Part shown: positions 45,900 to 57,161 of the stretch, one piece after another | Layout: each line of letters opens with the position of its first letter | Numbering within the stretch: position 1 is the stretch's first letter | From: Hemileia vastatrix | Lineage: Eukaryota; Basidiomycota; Pucciniomycetes; Pucciniales; Zaghouaniaceae | Reading direction: 5' to 3' | DNA length: 64,000 nt | NCBI GenBank assembly: GCA_030280995.1 | Contig: JASXTE010000009.1 | Location: 1,706,501 to 1,770,500, forward strand | The notes under the pieces: generated by a model | The model's database searches: none | Seen by the model: only the letters and a program-made list of their open reading frames with translations | Told to the model about the DNA's origin: nothing | Position numbers and translations under genes: made by a program

Positions 45900-47721
45900 T
45901 CAATCTTTTTTTTGTATCTTATAAATGCTGAATTCAATACTTCTGCTTACAAAATACTTGAGTATATGAACTTCATTTTGTTGGCCTATTCTATACAGAC
46001 AATCAACTGCTGGATTCCAATTAGGCTCCTATTTCAATATTTTAAACACATTCCCTTTTCAACCTTTTTTTTCAATATAAGACTCTTTGACTTACCATTA
46101 TATATACATTTTGTGCACACCTCAAGTCTATTCCAAGTCTTGCAGCCTTGATCGTACCAAGCAAAACTTGACATCTTTCATCATTTTTGAATTTGTCCAG
46201 ATTTTCATCCCTTTCTTTCATGCTCAACTTTCCTACACTCTCTGTGTAGCTGATTCAATGGTCACCTGAAGCCTTTTTTATACAGTTTTAATAGATAGAA
46301 TATTTAAATGTCATTTAAGTTAAAAATAAATTATTGAGATAATTATAAGAATTATACTTACATTTCCAAAAAGGCCGCATATTCTGAAAATAAAACAGTC
46401 TTGGGACAAATTATCCCCCTTTCTCCCCTTAAGAAAATTTTTAAATGACTGATTAGATCTATAATCTTTTCTGATTGTTCCCATCTGAAAGAAAATGTTG
46501 AAGGTTGATCTGGGTTTTGGTAGACAGGGTGGTTATAAAATTGCCATAAAATTGACAGTTCTTGGAGAAACTCAGCTAAGTCCCATAGGAGGTTGGTGTT
46601 TCAAGAAGGCCCATAATACTCTGAAAAACGCTCTTGAATCTTTGTAAGTTTTGAGTGCCAAGGTTCTGATAATTCTACAGATATTCCTTGCTCAATTTTT
46701 TGAGGAAGTGATAAGATTGATTCTTTATTCCTACGCAGGCATATGACATTCATGAGTATTTATCAATTTTATTGAGCTAGAGCTTCTTCTGTTTAAGCCA
46801 TTCATAAGAAAATTAATCCAAAACCAGTTTTCGTGCCATCTGTCAATTCTGAGGAATGATATAAGACTTTAAAGATCAGTTGTCCAGTTCTGAAGTGGTG
46901 TCGCTGTAAAGCATAGTCAACACTCAGCCTCCAAGACCAATATATTCTGATTCTTGTGCAACTGGGGATTCTTGATTAATATTTTAAATTATATTAAAAA
47001 TTTCTTCAGCTTTAACAATATTATGTTCAAAAATTTTAGTAATTCAAATGAATTCTTACTGAGCCTCATCTAAAACTTTTCTGTACCAAATGAGTTTATG
47101 ACTTACTGGCAGAATAGGTTGAGGAGTTTTCTTTGAAGAAAATGGACTTGCTGTCTCATAGGTAGTCAAAACAACTAGTTGGTTCTCAGGCTCCTCAAGA
47201 TTAATTTTCTTTGAATCCCTCCCATAAAGAACCTTGAAAGGTTGTGCATTATCTTCAAACTGAATTCTAATTTCATTCACCCAGTTTGATAATGTTGCAA
47301 GTGGGTAAATGATGAGAGTTTCTGATGTCCTATCATTCTCTTGTCCACCACACAAGAGTTGGAATTGTCTGGCTTCACTTTGAGTTGCAGTAATTAGGCC
47401 AAGAGTTGAGAGGGTCTTTCCCAAGCCCATATCATCAGCTAGAATTGAACCAATTCCTGCAGAGGATAACTTTTCTTAAAGAAATTGTTCATAATAATAA
47501 TTAGAACCTACTCTCAGCCAGCTGTTGTCTGAATGCCTTCACAGGTTTTTTAACTTTTTGGATAAGTTATTTTCATTGTCTATCATAAAATTGATAGCTT
47601 GAATCTGATCCATTTTCAGAGTAGATACCACATATAGATATATTTACCATTTGATTATCCCTTGTCCCAGAGATTTCAGAAGTTGTGTGAATACAAGAAT
47701 TAGGAATATTGAAGAAGACGG
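45900..47721 (-). pseudogene. SNF2-family helicase (Rad5/HLTF-like), truncated and interrupted
   Basis: Minus-strand exons show the SNF2 ATPase motifs in order: DQIQAINFMIDNE, Walker A in MGLGKTLSTLGLI, LIIYPLATLSNWVNEI, VVLTTYETAS, WYRKVLDEA (motif II, cut by a probable GTAAGA donor), FTATPLQNWTTDL (motif III), RRNKESILSLP, EFLQELSILWQFYNHP, PKTVLFSEYAAFLEM followed by a GTAAGT donor, LGTIKAARLGIDL (motif V), and EPNWNPAVDCLYRIGQ (motif VI, four residues shorter than I expect). In-frame stops lie in the motif III region and after YYGPS. Gypsy2 copy 2 removes the N-terminus at 47722. Rad5-like proteins remodel chromatin in DNA damage tolerance. Confidence 0.8.
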
Positions 47722-48773
47722 TGTGGTCTTCCAACATTGGCAGGGGCCTTTGTTGCGTGATTTGGCGCTGTTTGTGCATGTCTTAATTGACATCTGTTAA
47801 GGAATTGGGTATTTTTCTGGTTTTATTCCGTGGGTATTGGGTCTGCGGGTATGTGGGTACTATCATTGGATATCCCCAGTTTTCTTCTATATTTTCTGTC
47901 TTGAAGACACTTTTCATATTCTAAGTTTTAAGGCGTCATTTCCTCATTTTTCATTTATAAAAGATAGCTGTTAATTTTATTTTTCGTGTTTTACGGGCTA
48001 ACCTTAAGTCTTAGGGTTAAGTGCTTAGTACCATTGGATAGAGCTAATTTTTCTCTATATTTCATGTCACAATGTTGTTATAGTGAAATTCTGTGTTTTA
48101 AAGGTTTTAGTAGTTGTAGCTAATTTTTCTAAGTAGATTAGTGGTTTTTATTGGTTTTCTGGCTTCAGGTGGCACCTCTGACGTCGGGCGGCCCGCCACC
48201 TCTGTTTTAGAAGGTTGGGGAGTGCTTCAGGAGGGTTTTTTATTCAATTTGGTAGGTGCGCATAGGCTCTTAGATAGTGGTCTGTGTGTACATAGTGAAT
48301 AAGACAGTTTGGGGCAACCTTAATTATCATACAACCATCCGGAGGTGATATCATTGTTCCTCACTCAGTTTTCACTGTTTTCTGGCCACAATTGGCTGTG
48401 TTTGTTGCAAGTGAGTTCTTCATTTAACTTAACTTTGGCAACAGTTTTCTCTGTTATAGTCTTGCAAGCTATAGCAAGTATTATTGCTGTCTCTGGTGTG
48501 GATTTGCAGCCTACATCAAGTATCTTTGCTGTCTCTGGTGTGGACATTTTTCTACATATCAGTTCCTTGGTCTGGTAGTCTATCTGGGTACTACTTTCTT
48601 GGCTCATCAAGCAGTCAAGTGTGTTTAAAAGGGGGCTTTAGCAAAACAGGAACCAACTTACTTTAGCAAGTAAATCTCACTCTATTTTTCTAAAGGGACA
48701 GGGGATTTTCTCTCTGGTTTTTCTCCAACTCCCTTGGTCAAGGCCTATAGCTAGTACTATAGGATTGTCTACA
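47722..48773 (+). repeat. Gypsy2 copy 2 5' LTR
   Basis: 1052 bp, starts TGTGGTCTTCC, ends GTCTACA, followed after 4 nt by TGGCGCCCAACG. It is about 25 bp shorter than the copy 1 LTRs, mainly through a loss near 48250. Confidence 0.9.
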
Positions 48774-48863
48774 TTTCTGGCGCCCAACGTTGGGTAGAAC
48801 TTGCTAGTTCTTTGGAATCTCTGTTTTCTTTGGTTGGCTCTTTTTGGTGTTTGGTCTGGAGGA

Positions 48864-51242
48864 ATGGCTTCTGGTTCCTCTATTCCTGTGGTGACTGTCA
48901 TTGGGGGAGATGGTCCTCCTTCTGTGATGGTCAGGGAGTGTGTAAGGATTAAAACTTGGGATGGTACAAAGTTTAAGGGGAGGATGTCAAGTGGTTTCTA
49001 GAGAAGTATGAAACTGCTTCTGGAGTGGATGGTGCTTCCTACCTGGACATGGTGAAGCAGATTTACTTCTTCATTGGTGATAGGTCAGTGGAGAAGGAGA
49101 TTGTGGCCATGTCTGGCTACAAGAAGAGGGATTGTAAATTGTTGTGTAGAAAGATGGTGGATAGATGGGGTGTCAGGTTCACTATGGTGGATCTGAACAA
49201 GGTTGTCAGTGAATGGAAATCTTATGGTGTTGTTGGTAACTTACGTAGTTACAGGAAGTTTCTGCTACAGTTTTATCCTGTGGTGGAATATTTGGTGGAA
49301 GTGGAGGAGCTGGCACATGAAAATGCTGCCAAGGATGTTTTTTGGTCTGCCCTGGCTAGAGATGTCAGGATGGATGTGTTGAAGGAGTTGCCAAGAAAGG
49401 AATTTATGAAGACTCTTTTTAATGGGGACCAGAAGTTGCCTGCCTTGGATAAGGTTAAGGAGGCTGTCGAGGCCCATTTGAGGTTATTGGCTGTGGACAC
49501 CTATCAGGAGTGGTGTGCCAAGTATGTCAGCAAAGTAAGTGAGGCATTCGCTGAAGAGGAAGTTAGGGAGAAGAAGGAGGAGAAGAATTTGGTGCAGGTT
49601 CCCAGACAGGAGAGGGACCCAATGGTGGAGCAGTTGGCTGATCTTAAAAAGCAGCTGCATATTTTTGTTCAGGAGGCTAAGAAGGTCAATAAGGCACCTT
49701 GTCAGCCTAGATATTTTGACAGGAGGGCTGGTAGGAGTGATCCTTGGGTCTGCTCTTATTACAGCAGGAGGGGGAACAGGTCCAATGATTGTTGGGAATT
49801 GAACAGGGATGTGTCTGAAGGAAAGGTGAAATTTGATGGCAGTGTTTTCAAGTTCCCTGATGGTTCTTTTGTTAAGTCCAGTGAGGGGCAGGCTCCTGTT
49901 GATTTGGTCAGGAGAAGGTGAGGTCTCAATCAAAGGAGGCCAAGGTTTGAGAAGATTCCTGATCAAGGGAAATCTTCTGGTAAGGAGGATGAGGATGGCA
50001 AGGGAAAATGGAAGGAGGTCAATAAGGTCTCATTTCCACTTCCTTTGGTGGTTTGGAGTTGTATTCTTGTGGTGGGCAGTCAAGTGGTAAATGCTTGGCT
50101 GGTGTTTATGATGTGGAATCAGGGAAGGTGTGAAGGCCTAAGAGCAGTTCTCCGGCCCAACGAAAGCCAAATGCTTCAAAGGTGGATCCTAAGATGAGTG
50201 CAGCAAGGAAGAGGTACAGCAAAGAGGAGCTGTACAAGATGCAGAAGGGTATGGCTGACATGGGCCCCCCTAGTTTTGGTGCATTGGAAATGAATGGTGA
50301 GCCAATGCCAATGGAGGTGGATTCTGACTCTGAGGAGGATGTCCCTTTGGCCTCATTGCCAAAGCCTCCTGGAGTTAAAGGTTCTAGTGAGGTATCTGGT
50401 TTGTTTCCTGTTAATGGTAAACCTGTTGGTGGTGCTGGTCCTCAAGAAGCTTTGAGGGCAAAGGTAGTGAAGTAAAGAGTTCACTTTGAGAGGCCAGTAG
50501 TTTCTAGTCAAGTTAATGTTATGGACTCTGTCCTGGAAATGATGAATCAGGGTCAGGTTTCCCTATCTTATCGGGAATGGTATTCTATCAGTCCAGGGTT
50601 GGCTGATAGACAGAAAAAGTTGTTGACCAGGAGAAGAGTTTCTTCTGGGGAGGTAGAATACATTTGTGATTCTGCTGAAAAGTTTGGTGAGGGGTTGGAA
50701 AATCATTTTTCTGCTCCTCTGGGATATGTTAATTTCACTCTGAATGGCAGGGAGGCAAGGGCATTGGTGGATTCAGGTTCTCAGATAAACCTGATTTCTT
50801 TGTTTGAGGAAACTCATTTGGGCCTCCCCATCAAAACTGGTATTGGTGGGAATTTGAGAGGGATCGGTGGCCATGTCACTGAATTGGTTTGAACTTCAGA
50901 GTTTGTGAAGTTAGATGTTGGCAGAGCCTCAGGAAAGGTTCATTTTTTATTGTTAAAGGTAATGTAAAAGCAGTTTTGGGTGGGCCATTCTTGATGGATT
51001 TTCAAGCAAGAATTGGTTATCAATTTGATTTGGGAATCAGTTTGGAGTTGACTAGTGAAGATGAAAGGAGACTTCACATGAGGTTATCATCCCCTGGAGA
51101 GGATGGTTGGGAGACCAGGCCTGGTTTATCTTCAATGTGCCAGTGCATGGACTGCTACAGGAGAAGGAAGGAAGTGGGTGCTGCCTCTGGTTTTTTGGAG
51201 TGTGGCTCAGGCTCTATTGAGAGTCTGTCTTTTTTAGAGTAA
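48864..51242 (+). pseudogene. Gypsy2 copy 2 gag-protease, interrupted
   Basis: Same ATG (MASGSSIPVV) and TAA (51240) as copy 1. A 1-nt loss near 48975 shifts the frame early; the main frame 49025-49921 then covers the capsid and a zinc knuckle reading CSYYSRRGNRSNDC, with the second Cys and the His replaced. A TGA at 49919, a stop at 50473 and one at 50890 break it further. The protease motif ALVDSGSQINLISLFE is kept near 50760. The Cys tail MCQCMDC is also present. Confidence 0.82.
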
Positions 51243-54200
51243 TGAGTGCTGATCACCCTAGTGCTACAACCTCTCCCCAAGATGCGGAAATCACAGGTTG
51301 TAGTAGGTCAGCTCCCTTTGAGATATACCAAGTGGATTTTCAACTTTCTCTTTTAAATGTTTCTCTTCTCTGCAAGTATTCATCAAGTTTTTTATCAAGT
51401 CTCTGTTCTCTCTCAAGATTCTTAATTATTTTTAATTCAAGTTCAAGGAAGAAGATTGGTTATATATCTTTATTGAAAGATATGCGGAAAAGTTTTGGGG
51501 CGGTGAGATTGGGGTCTAAAAGTAAGTCCTTTAAATTGTGCACCGCTAGTGTTTCTTCTACACCTTTCAAAAACATTACCTGGGCCACACCTGTGAGCAT
51601 TTGGAAACCCCTGGTTATTTTTTTAGGTCAGAAGAAAACTCAATAAAAGAAGATAAAAATTTCAAGATAATTCATGAAAATCAAGAAAAAAATCTGAAGA
51701 TTATTAAGAAAGAAGATCATCAAGATCAATCTTTGGGCCTCCAGCATGAGTTTAAACAGCAGAAAATTATGAAGAAATAAGATCATTAAGATCAATCTTT
51801 GGGCCTCCAGCATGAGGATAAACTGCATAATTTTAGAATAGTTGATTCTGAAGATGAATCAAGATTTGAAGATTTGGAAGACGGAAGTGAGGATGAAGAT
51901 TTGGAATTGCAGAAAATTTTTAAAGTGGTGAGATTGGGGTCTAAAAGTAAGTCCTCCCAATTGTGCACCGCTAGGGTTTCTTCTACACCTTTCAAAAACA
52001 TTACCTGGCCACACATGTGAGCAATGGGGAAACCCTTGGTTTTTGTTCCAGGTCTGGTGATGAAGAATTCCTGAATATCCCTCATGTTGAAGGTGGAGCG
52101 TCAAAGTATAAGAAGGTAGCGCAGAAGATTAGGCCTGTCAATGAGCCTATGCCTGTGGGTTTGAATCCGCCCTTGAAGAGACCTCCTTTGTCAACAGATC
52201 TGTACTGTACTCCTTTGGTGATGAATCCTCCAGAATTTGTAGAGACGGCTAGGGTGACTGTGGAAAGGTTGAAAGTTGTTAATTTTGGTCCTGATGGGTG
52301 GTTGTCTGAAGATGAAAAGAAGTTGTTGTTGCATGTTATTATGCTAAGGGAAAAAGCTGTGGTGTTTGTTGAGGAGGAAAGGGGTGTATTGAAGCACTCT
52401 TATGGCGAACCTTACTTGATTCCTGTGGTTTGTCATGAACCTTGGCAAATCAAACCTATTCTGATTCCAGCCTCTATTAGAGAGGATTTTGTGGAGATTG
52501 TTAGGGAAAGAGTCAGGATTGGGGAAATGAGGTATTAGCGGAGAACCGTGGCATAAGGAGGTTTGTGTGGGAATATGCAATAACTCTAGAGAGAGTGTTG
52601 TTTAGGATTGAAGAGGCCGGTTTGAACATTTCTGGGTCAAAATTCTGTTGTGTTCCTGTTTAGGAAATTCTGGGTCATGTGGTATGTAAAGAGGGAAGGA
52701 TTATGGCAAAGAAGAAGATTAATAAAATTCAGTCATGGCCAAGGCCTAAAAATACTACTGAAGTCAGGGGATTTTTGGGTGTATGTGTATATGTCAGGAT
52801 TTTTATTAAGGATTTTTCCTTGTTGGATTCACCTTTAAGGAGGTTGACCAGAAAAGATGCAGATTGGGAATGGACTGAAGAGTGTGAAGAGGCTTTTCAG
52901 AAGTTGAAAAAGGTTGTTGGTGAAGATATTGTTCTTCATATGTTGGATTATGGTGTTGGTGCTGGAAAAAATTATCTGGCAGTGGACTGAATCTATATTA
53001 CTGCTGGTGCTGTTTTGTCTCAGGAGGATAAGACTGGAAGGGTCCGGCTAGTAGGATATGAGTCTGTGGTGTTTAATGAGGTGGAATCTAGGTATTCTCA
53101 ACCTAAGTTGGAATTGTGTGGTGTAGCTAAAATTTTAAAGAAGCTGCAGACGGTTTTGTGGGGGCAGAATTTTGAGCTGCAGGTGGATGAAAAATCTTTG
53201 GTTCAGATGATCAATATGCCTAGTCTTCCAAATGCTCCAATGACTAGGTGGGTGGAATTTATTAAACATTTTTCTTTTGACCTGGTACACAAACCAGGCA
53301 AAACTTTTACTATGCCTGATGGATTATCAAGGAGGCTACCTACAGATGAAGATTCTGAGGCTGAAGAGTTGGATGAAGATGTTTCAGTGGTAGGGGCCAG
53401 CACAAAGGGTGCTGAAGATTTTTCTGACCTCCCTAAGGGTTGGGCTCAATCTTGTGAAGAATGTCAAAGAAGAATTCACTTGAAACCTAAAGAGGTTGGC
53501 TGTGCTACTGGTGAATCAATTGTTTTTGGAAGAGTCAGTCTGGATGCTGTCCATATTAAAGAGGGAAGGTATAAATACTTGATTGTTGCTAGGGATGATT
53601 TGTCTGGTTGGGTTGAGGCAGTGCCTCTGGTTAATTTGACTGCCAAGAATGTGGCAGAGTTTTTGAAGAAGGAGTGAATTTATAGGTATGGGTTGATGAA
53701 GTTGGTGACTGTTGATGGCGGGCCAGAGTTTGGTGCCGAATTTAAAGAAGCTGTGGCTAGTGTTGGTTCTAAAGTTAGAGTGGCTACACCTTAATATCCT
53801 GAAGCTGAAGGCATGGTTGAAAGAGGCCATCAAGTTATCAAGAATGCTTTGGTGAAGATGTGCAGAGATAGTGCTGAAAAGTGGAGGCATTATTTACCCT
53901 TGGTGTTATTTGCTGATAGGGTCACTGTGAAGTGGAAAACTGGCTATTCTCCTTATGAGTTAATTTTTGGTCAGAAAGCCGTTCTACCAGTGGACTTGGA
54001 AGCTGTCTCTTATCTTGGAATTAATTGGGATGACGTGCACTCAACAGAAGAATTGCTCTGTGCCAGGATGTAACAGTGAAGGCATACTCTAGAATGATGA
54101 AGATTAGGAATCAATCAGTCAGGTACTGAGACAAGAAGTTGGCTCATAGACTCAGGAATCCCTTGAAACCTGGTTGTTTGGTTTTGGTGTATAATAGAAG

Positions 54201-54384
54201 TTTGGAGAGTCAGTGGGGAAAAATGTTTGCTGACAGATGGAATGGACCTTACAGAGTCAGATCTCAGGCGTCTCGAGGTTTTTATGTTTTGAAAGAGTTG
54301 GATGGTGCAGTCTTAAAAAAGAGAGTGGCTGCAGACCAGGTGAGGAGGTTTTATCCCAGAGGCACTAGGCATGAAGAAGATTGA
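51243..54384 (+). pseudogene. Gypsy2 copy 2 pol with RT-core and integrase deletions
   Basis: The junction region contains CCTC/GAGG hairpins at 51739 and 51804-51825. Pol starts as in copy 1 (KIRPVNEPMPVGLNPP), but near 52524 the sequence jumps from RVRIG to the equivalent of copy 1 position 24448, losing about 410 bp that include LRALN and the FIDD box. RNase H carries TGA at 52988. A second loss of about 570 bp near 53434 removes the RNase H-integrase linker and the first half of the integrase zinc finger. VSLDAVHIKEGRYKYL is intact where copy 1 is shifted. TGAs at 53675 and 54127 and the C-terminal deletion near 54070 are shared with copy 1. Confidence 0.85.
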
Positions 54385-54390
54385 CTCCGT

Positions 54391-55564
54391 TGTGGTAGCC
54401 TAAAGTTTAGTATGGCACCTAAGTACGTAAATGGTGTTATTACGGCATGCAAGATTGGTGTTATTATTTTTATATAAAAGGGTTTTATTTAATTTATTTG
54501 AGTTTTAAATATGAAGAAATTGGTCACGAGCGAATGCCTACACAAAAACAATTTATTTTACGGAGTAAACTTATTTTTAAGGTCTGAAAAATTTATAAAT
54601 ATTAAGTCGAGTCACTCAAGAACCTTGGGAAATTTTTCCAGAATTTTTACTATTTTTCTTATATTTTTAAATGAATTTTAAAGTTTTAAAGAAATATTTA
54701 CGTATTTACAAATTACTTAACTTCGATGAATTTTCACGGAGTAATTAGAGCTGCGCAGACTACGAAAATTAGTTTGGTATGTAAAGCGGAAGTATCTCTA
54801 TTATGTGTAATTTTTCTAGATTTTTTATTATAGTTTTAAGGTTCTAATTGAGTCCGGAAGTCCGGACGGACTCCGTTTCGACTCCGTACGGACTCTGTTC
54901 TGACTCCGCTTCGAATCCGTATGGACTCCGTTCGGACTCCGCTTCGGCTCCGTACGGACTCCGTACGGGCTCCGGATTGACTCTGGAAGAGCTCTGGAGG
55001 GGAAAACTTAGGCACGTGACTAGGAATACTTAAGCGACTCTCAAACTCGAAATTGAGGGGGGGGGATACAACATACAGCTTAATCTTTAACCACCACAGT
55101 CTCATTTTTTATTACTCAACAAATTAAATAAATTTGTAATACCCTTATAACTTTATATTTTATATATAACATTTTAGAAATACTATTCAACAATTTAAAT
55201 CACACTTCATACAGGGTATCTTTAGAAAGGTCTTCATCGCTGGGCCTTGATTATTGCTGTCTCATAAAAATTCAAATTATAATAAAAACATAAAAGTCAA
55301 TCTTTTCAGATCTTTCACTGGTAAACCTTAGTTGTTGTTATCAGTATTTCTTTATCAACAGCCACGATCATTTAATCTCAATAAGCGTTAATTATTTTAG
55401 AGTTTCATTATTTTCATCAATTGGATCCAAGTAGATTGGTTAGCTTAGTGATTTAGAACACCTACTTTGTTATTTTTATTGGAAGGACGGGGTTTTCAGC
55501 TAAATCCACATATCTCCTCCGGATTCTGCTTACAGCAAGGCGACTGTAAGAGTTTAACTTACCA
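54391..55564 (+). repeat. Gypsy3 5' LTR
   Basis: Begins TGTGGTAGCCTAAAG and ends ACCA, 4 nt before the primer site, the same spacing as in Gypsy2. It carries a CpG-rich minisatellite. The start recurs at 63966. Confidence 0.87.
54847..54995. repeat. CpG-rich 11-bp minisatellite in the Gypsy3 LTR
   Basis: About twelve 11-bp units of the type ACTCCGTACGG or ACTCCGTTTCG follow each other in register. They are dense in CpG in an otherwise AT-rich LTR. Its place inside the LTR, upstream of the primer site, fits a promoter or enhancer part, which is inference. A 61-codon frame here is a by-product of the repeat. Confidence 0.85.
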
Positions 55565-55568
55565 TAGT

Positions 55569-55590
55569 TGGCGCCCAACGTGGGGTTCGA
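55569..55590 (+). promoter_or_regulatory. Gypsy3 primer-binding site
   Basis: TGGCGCCCAACGTGGGG followed by TTCGA, the same site as at 20257 (one base different) and 48778. Confidence 0.82.
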
Positions 55591-55741
55591 TTTCTCTAGC
55601 TTTCTTTAAAGACTTACTTGGATCAAGAACGTTATTAGCCTGCAAGAGGCTTATTTTCTGGAACTCTAATTGGATTTTTGTTATTGGCCTGCAAGAGGCT
55701 TGTTATTTTAACGGTTGTTAACGCTTTTCTTATGTTTTGGG

Positions 55742-56923
55742 ATGTCTTCTACTAGTGGAACTGCTGTGTTGGCTGCTGGTGTACCTGTTAGGGAATCAGT
55801 AAGGATTGTATCTTGGGTTGCGCCCAAGTTTTCTGGAGATGATTTAGAAGGATTTTTACGTAGGTATGAAACTGCAGCTGCGATTGATGGTGCTTTACCT
55901 TTGGATATGGTGAAGCAGATTAGGTTCTTTATTTTGGACAGAGAGGTGGAAAAGGAGGTTATTTCTATGGATGGTTATAAAGATCAAGATTGGAGAAAGC
56001 TCAAGATGGAAATGGAAAAAAGGTGGCCAAAAGTTTATTCATTGGAGGATCTAAAGGATATAGCTAGGAAATGGGAATCAAAAGGTGGTGTAACATCTCT
56101 GCATCAGTATCATCAGTTTATGGTTGAATTTCAGGTGGTTCTGGATTATTAGTTGGAGTATGAAATTTTATTTCATGATAATGCATCAAAGTATGTTTAT
56201 TGGGGTGCCATGGGGGAAAAGGTTAAGAAAGAGGTTTTGATGGTGCTTATTAAAGCAAATTTAATGAAGGATCTTCCAGATGGAGAAACTAGGATTCCTG
56301 GTATGGAGGTGCTAAAGAAGGTTATTTTGGAACATCTGGATACTCATAACTCTGTTGATTTGGACTCTGGAGAAGACACTGAGGTCGCTCAAGAGATAGA
56401 AGAGGATGGTGTAAAAGAACTAGTTAATGATGAAATTTTGGATTCAGTCATTCCTGAAAATTTTGTCCAGCCTGAGGATATTATTTTTGTTGACTCTTCT
56501 TTTTGGAAAGAAGAGGTTTCTGAAGATGAAGATATTATTGTCACTGATGAAGAAAATTTGGATGATGGGGATTATTTTGTGTTGAATGATTTGGAATCTG
56601 ATTTAGAGGATTTTTTGCCTCAGGTTTTGTCTTCAGAAGCAGAGACTGTCTGCAATGAAGATATGGATATGGTGGATTTGTTACAATCTCAGGGAGAGAT
56701 TGTTAAGGAGGATATGGTTTTCCCTGCACTAATAAAGAGTGTAGTGGTATTTGATAATAGAGTGCATAAATTGGATGCACTCATATTTTGGAAAAGTGTT
56801 GTTTATTTTTTATGTCCAATGGTAGGACAAATTATGTGGGTTTATTTTTGGGTTTTATGGAATCGGTGGATAAGCCCTTGGGGCAAAATTATGGATTATC
56901 TCCAGGGGATATCAAGAATTTAA
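55742..56923 (+). pseudogene. Gypsy3 gag, one nonsense codon, no zinc knuckle or protease seen
   Basis: The ATG at 55742 opens MSSTSGTAVLAAG. It aligns with Gypsy2 gag: VPVRESVRIVSWVAPKFSG, then LPLDMVKQIRFFILDREVEKE. A TAG at 56150 interrupts the frame (VVLDY, stop, LEYEILFHDNASKYVYW). After that comes an acidic region (VSEDEDIIVTDEENLDDGD). No CX2CX4HX4C and no DSG protease is visible, although the shared flank, GQNYGLSPGDIKNLI in another frame near 56890, is present. The region holding both in Gypsy2 seems lost. The stop at 56921 is followed after two bases by a CCTC/GAGG hairpin (56926-56939). Confidence 0.75.
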
Positions 56924-57161
56924 TTCCTCCGAAATGAGGATAAACTACCTAAACTGGGCCGAAATTTTCTTTTATTGTTATTTCTTCAATTTATTCAGGA
57001 TTCAAATTATTATGGATGCCCTCATTTCTTGGGGTAGCAGGGGCTGATCACTCTAATGTTGTAATCTCTCCTCAGGATGAGATCCCGGATTGCAATAAGT
57101 CAGCTCACTTGGAGATAATTCAAGTGGATTCTCAATTATTTTCTGTTAATATTACTTTGGA

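Larger units (their letters stand above)
47722..54390 (+). mobile_element. Gypsy2 copy 2, 5' part, interrupted by Gypsy3
   Basis: Second copy of the Gypsy2 family: LTR, primer site, gag-protease and pol in the same order as 19176-26881. It starts TGTGGTCTTCC after ACGG (47718-47721) inside the SNF2 gene and stops at 54390, a few bases after the pol stop, where Gypsy3 begins with TGTGGTAGCC. The 3' region and 3' LTR must lie beyond 64000. It carries its own deletions plus lesions shared with copy 1. Confidence 0.88.

Noticed and set aside
45756..46151. 131-codon plus-strand frame after the unrecognised gene
   Set aside because: The minus strand here encodes SNF2 motifs V and VI (GTIKAARLGIDL, EPNWNPAV, YRIGQ) with splice sites, so the plus frame is a shadow.
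47056..47061. DEAQ variant in SNF2 motif II
   Set aside because: The reading runs into GTAAGA right after GAGGCTCA, a probable splice donor, so the last residue is likely supplied by the next exon.
54848..55105. Short frames with repeated TDSVSTPYG or SGVRTES peptides
   Set aside because: By-products of the 11-bp minisatellite on both strands.
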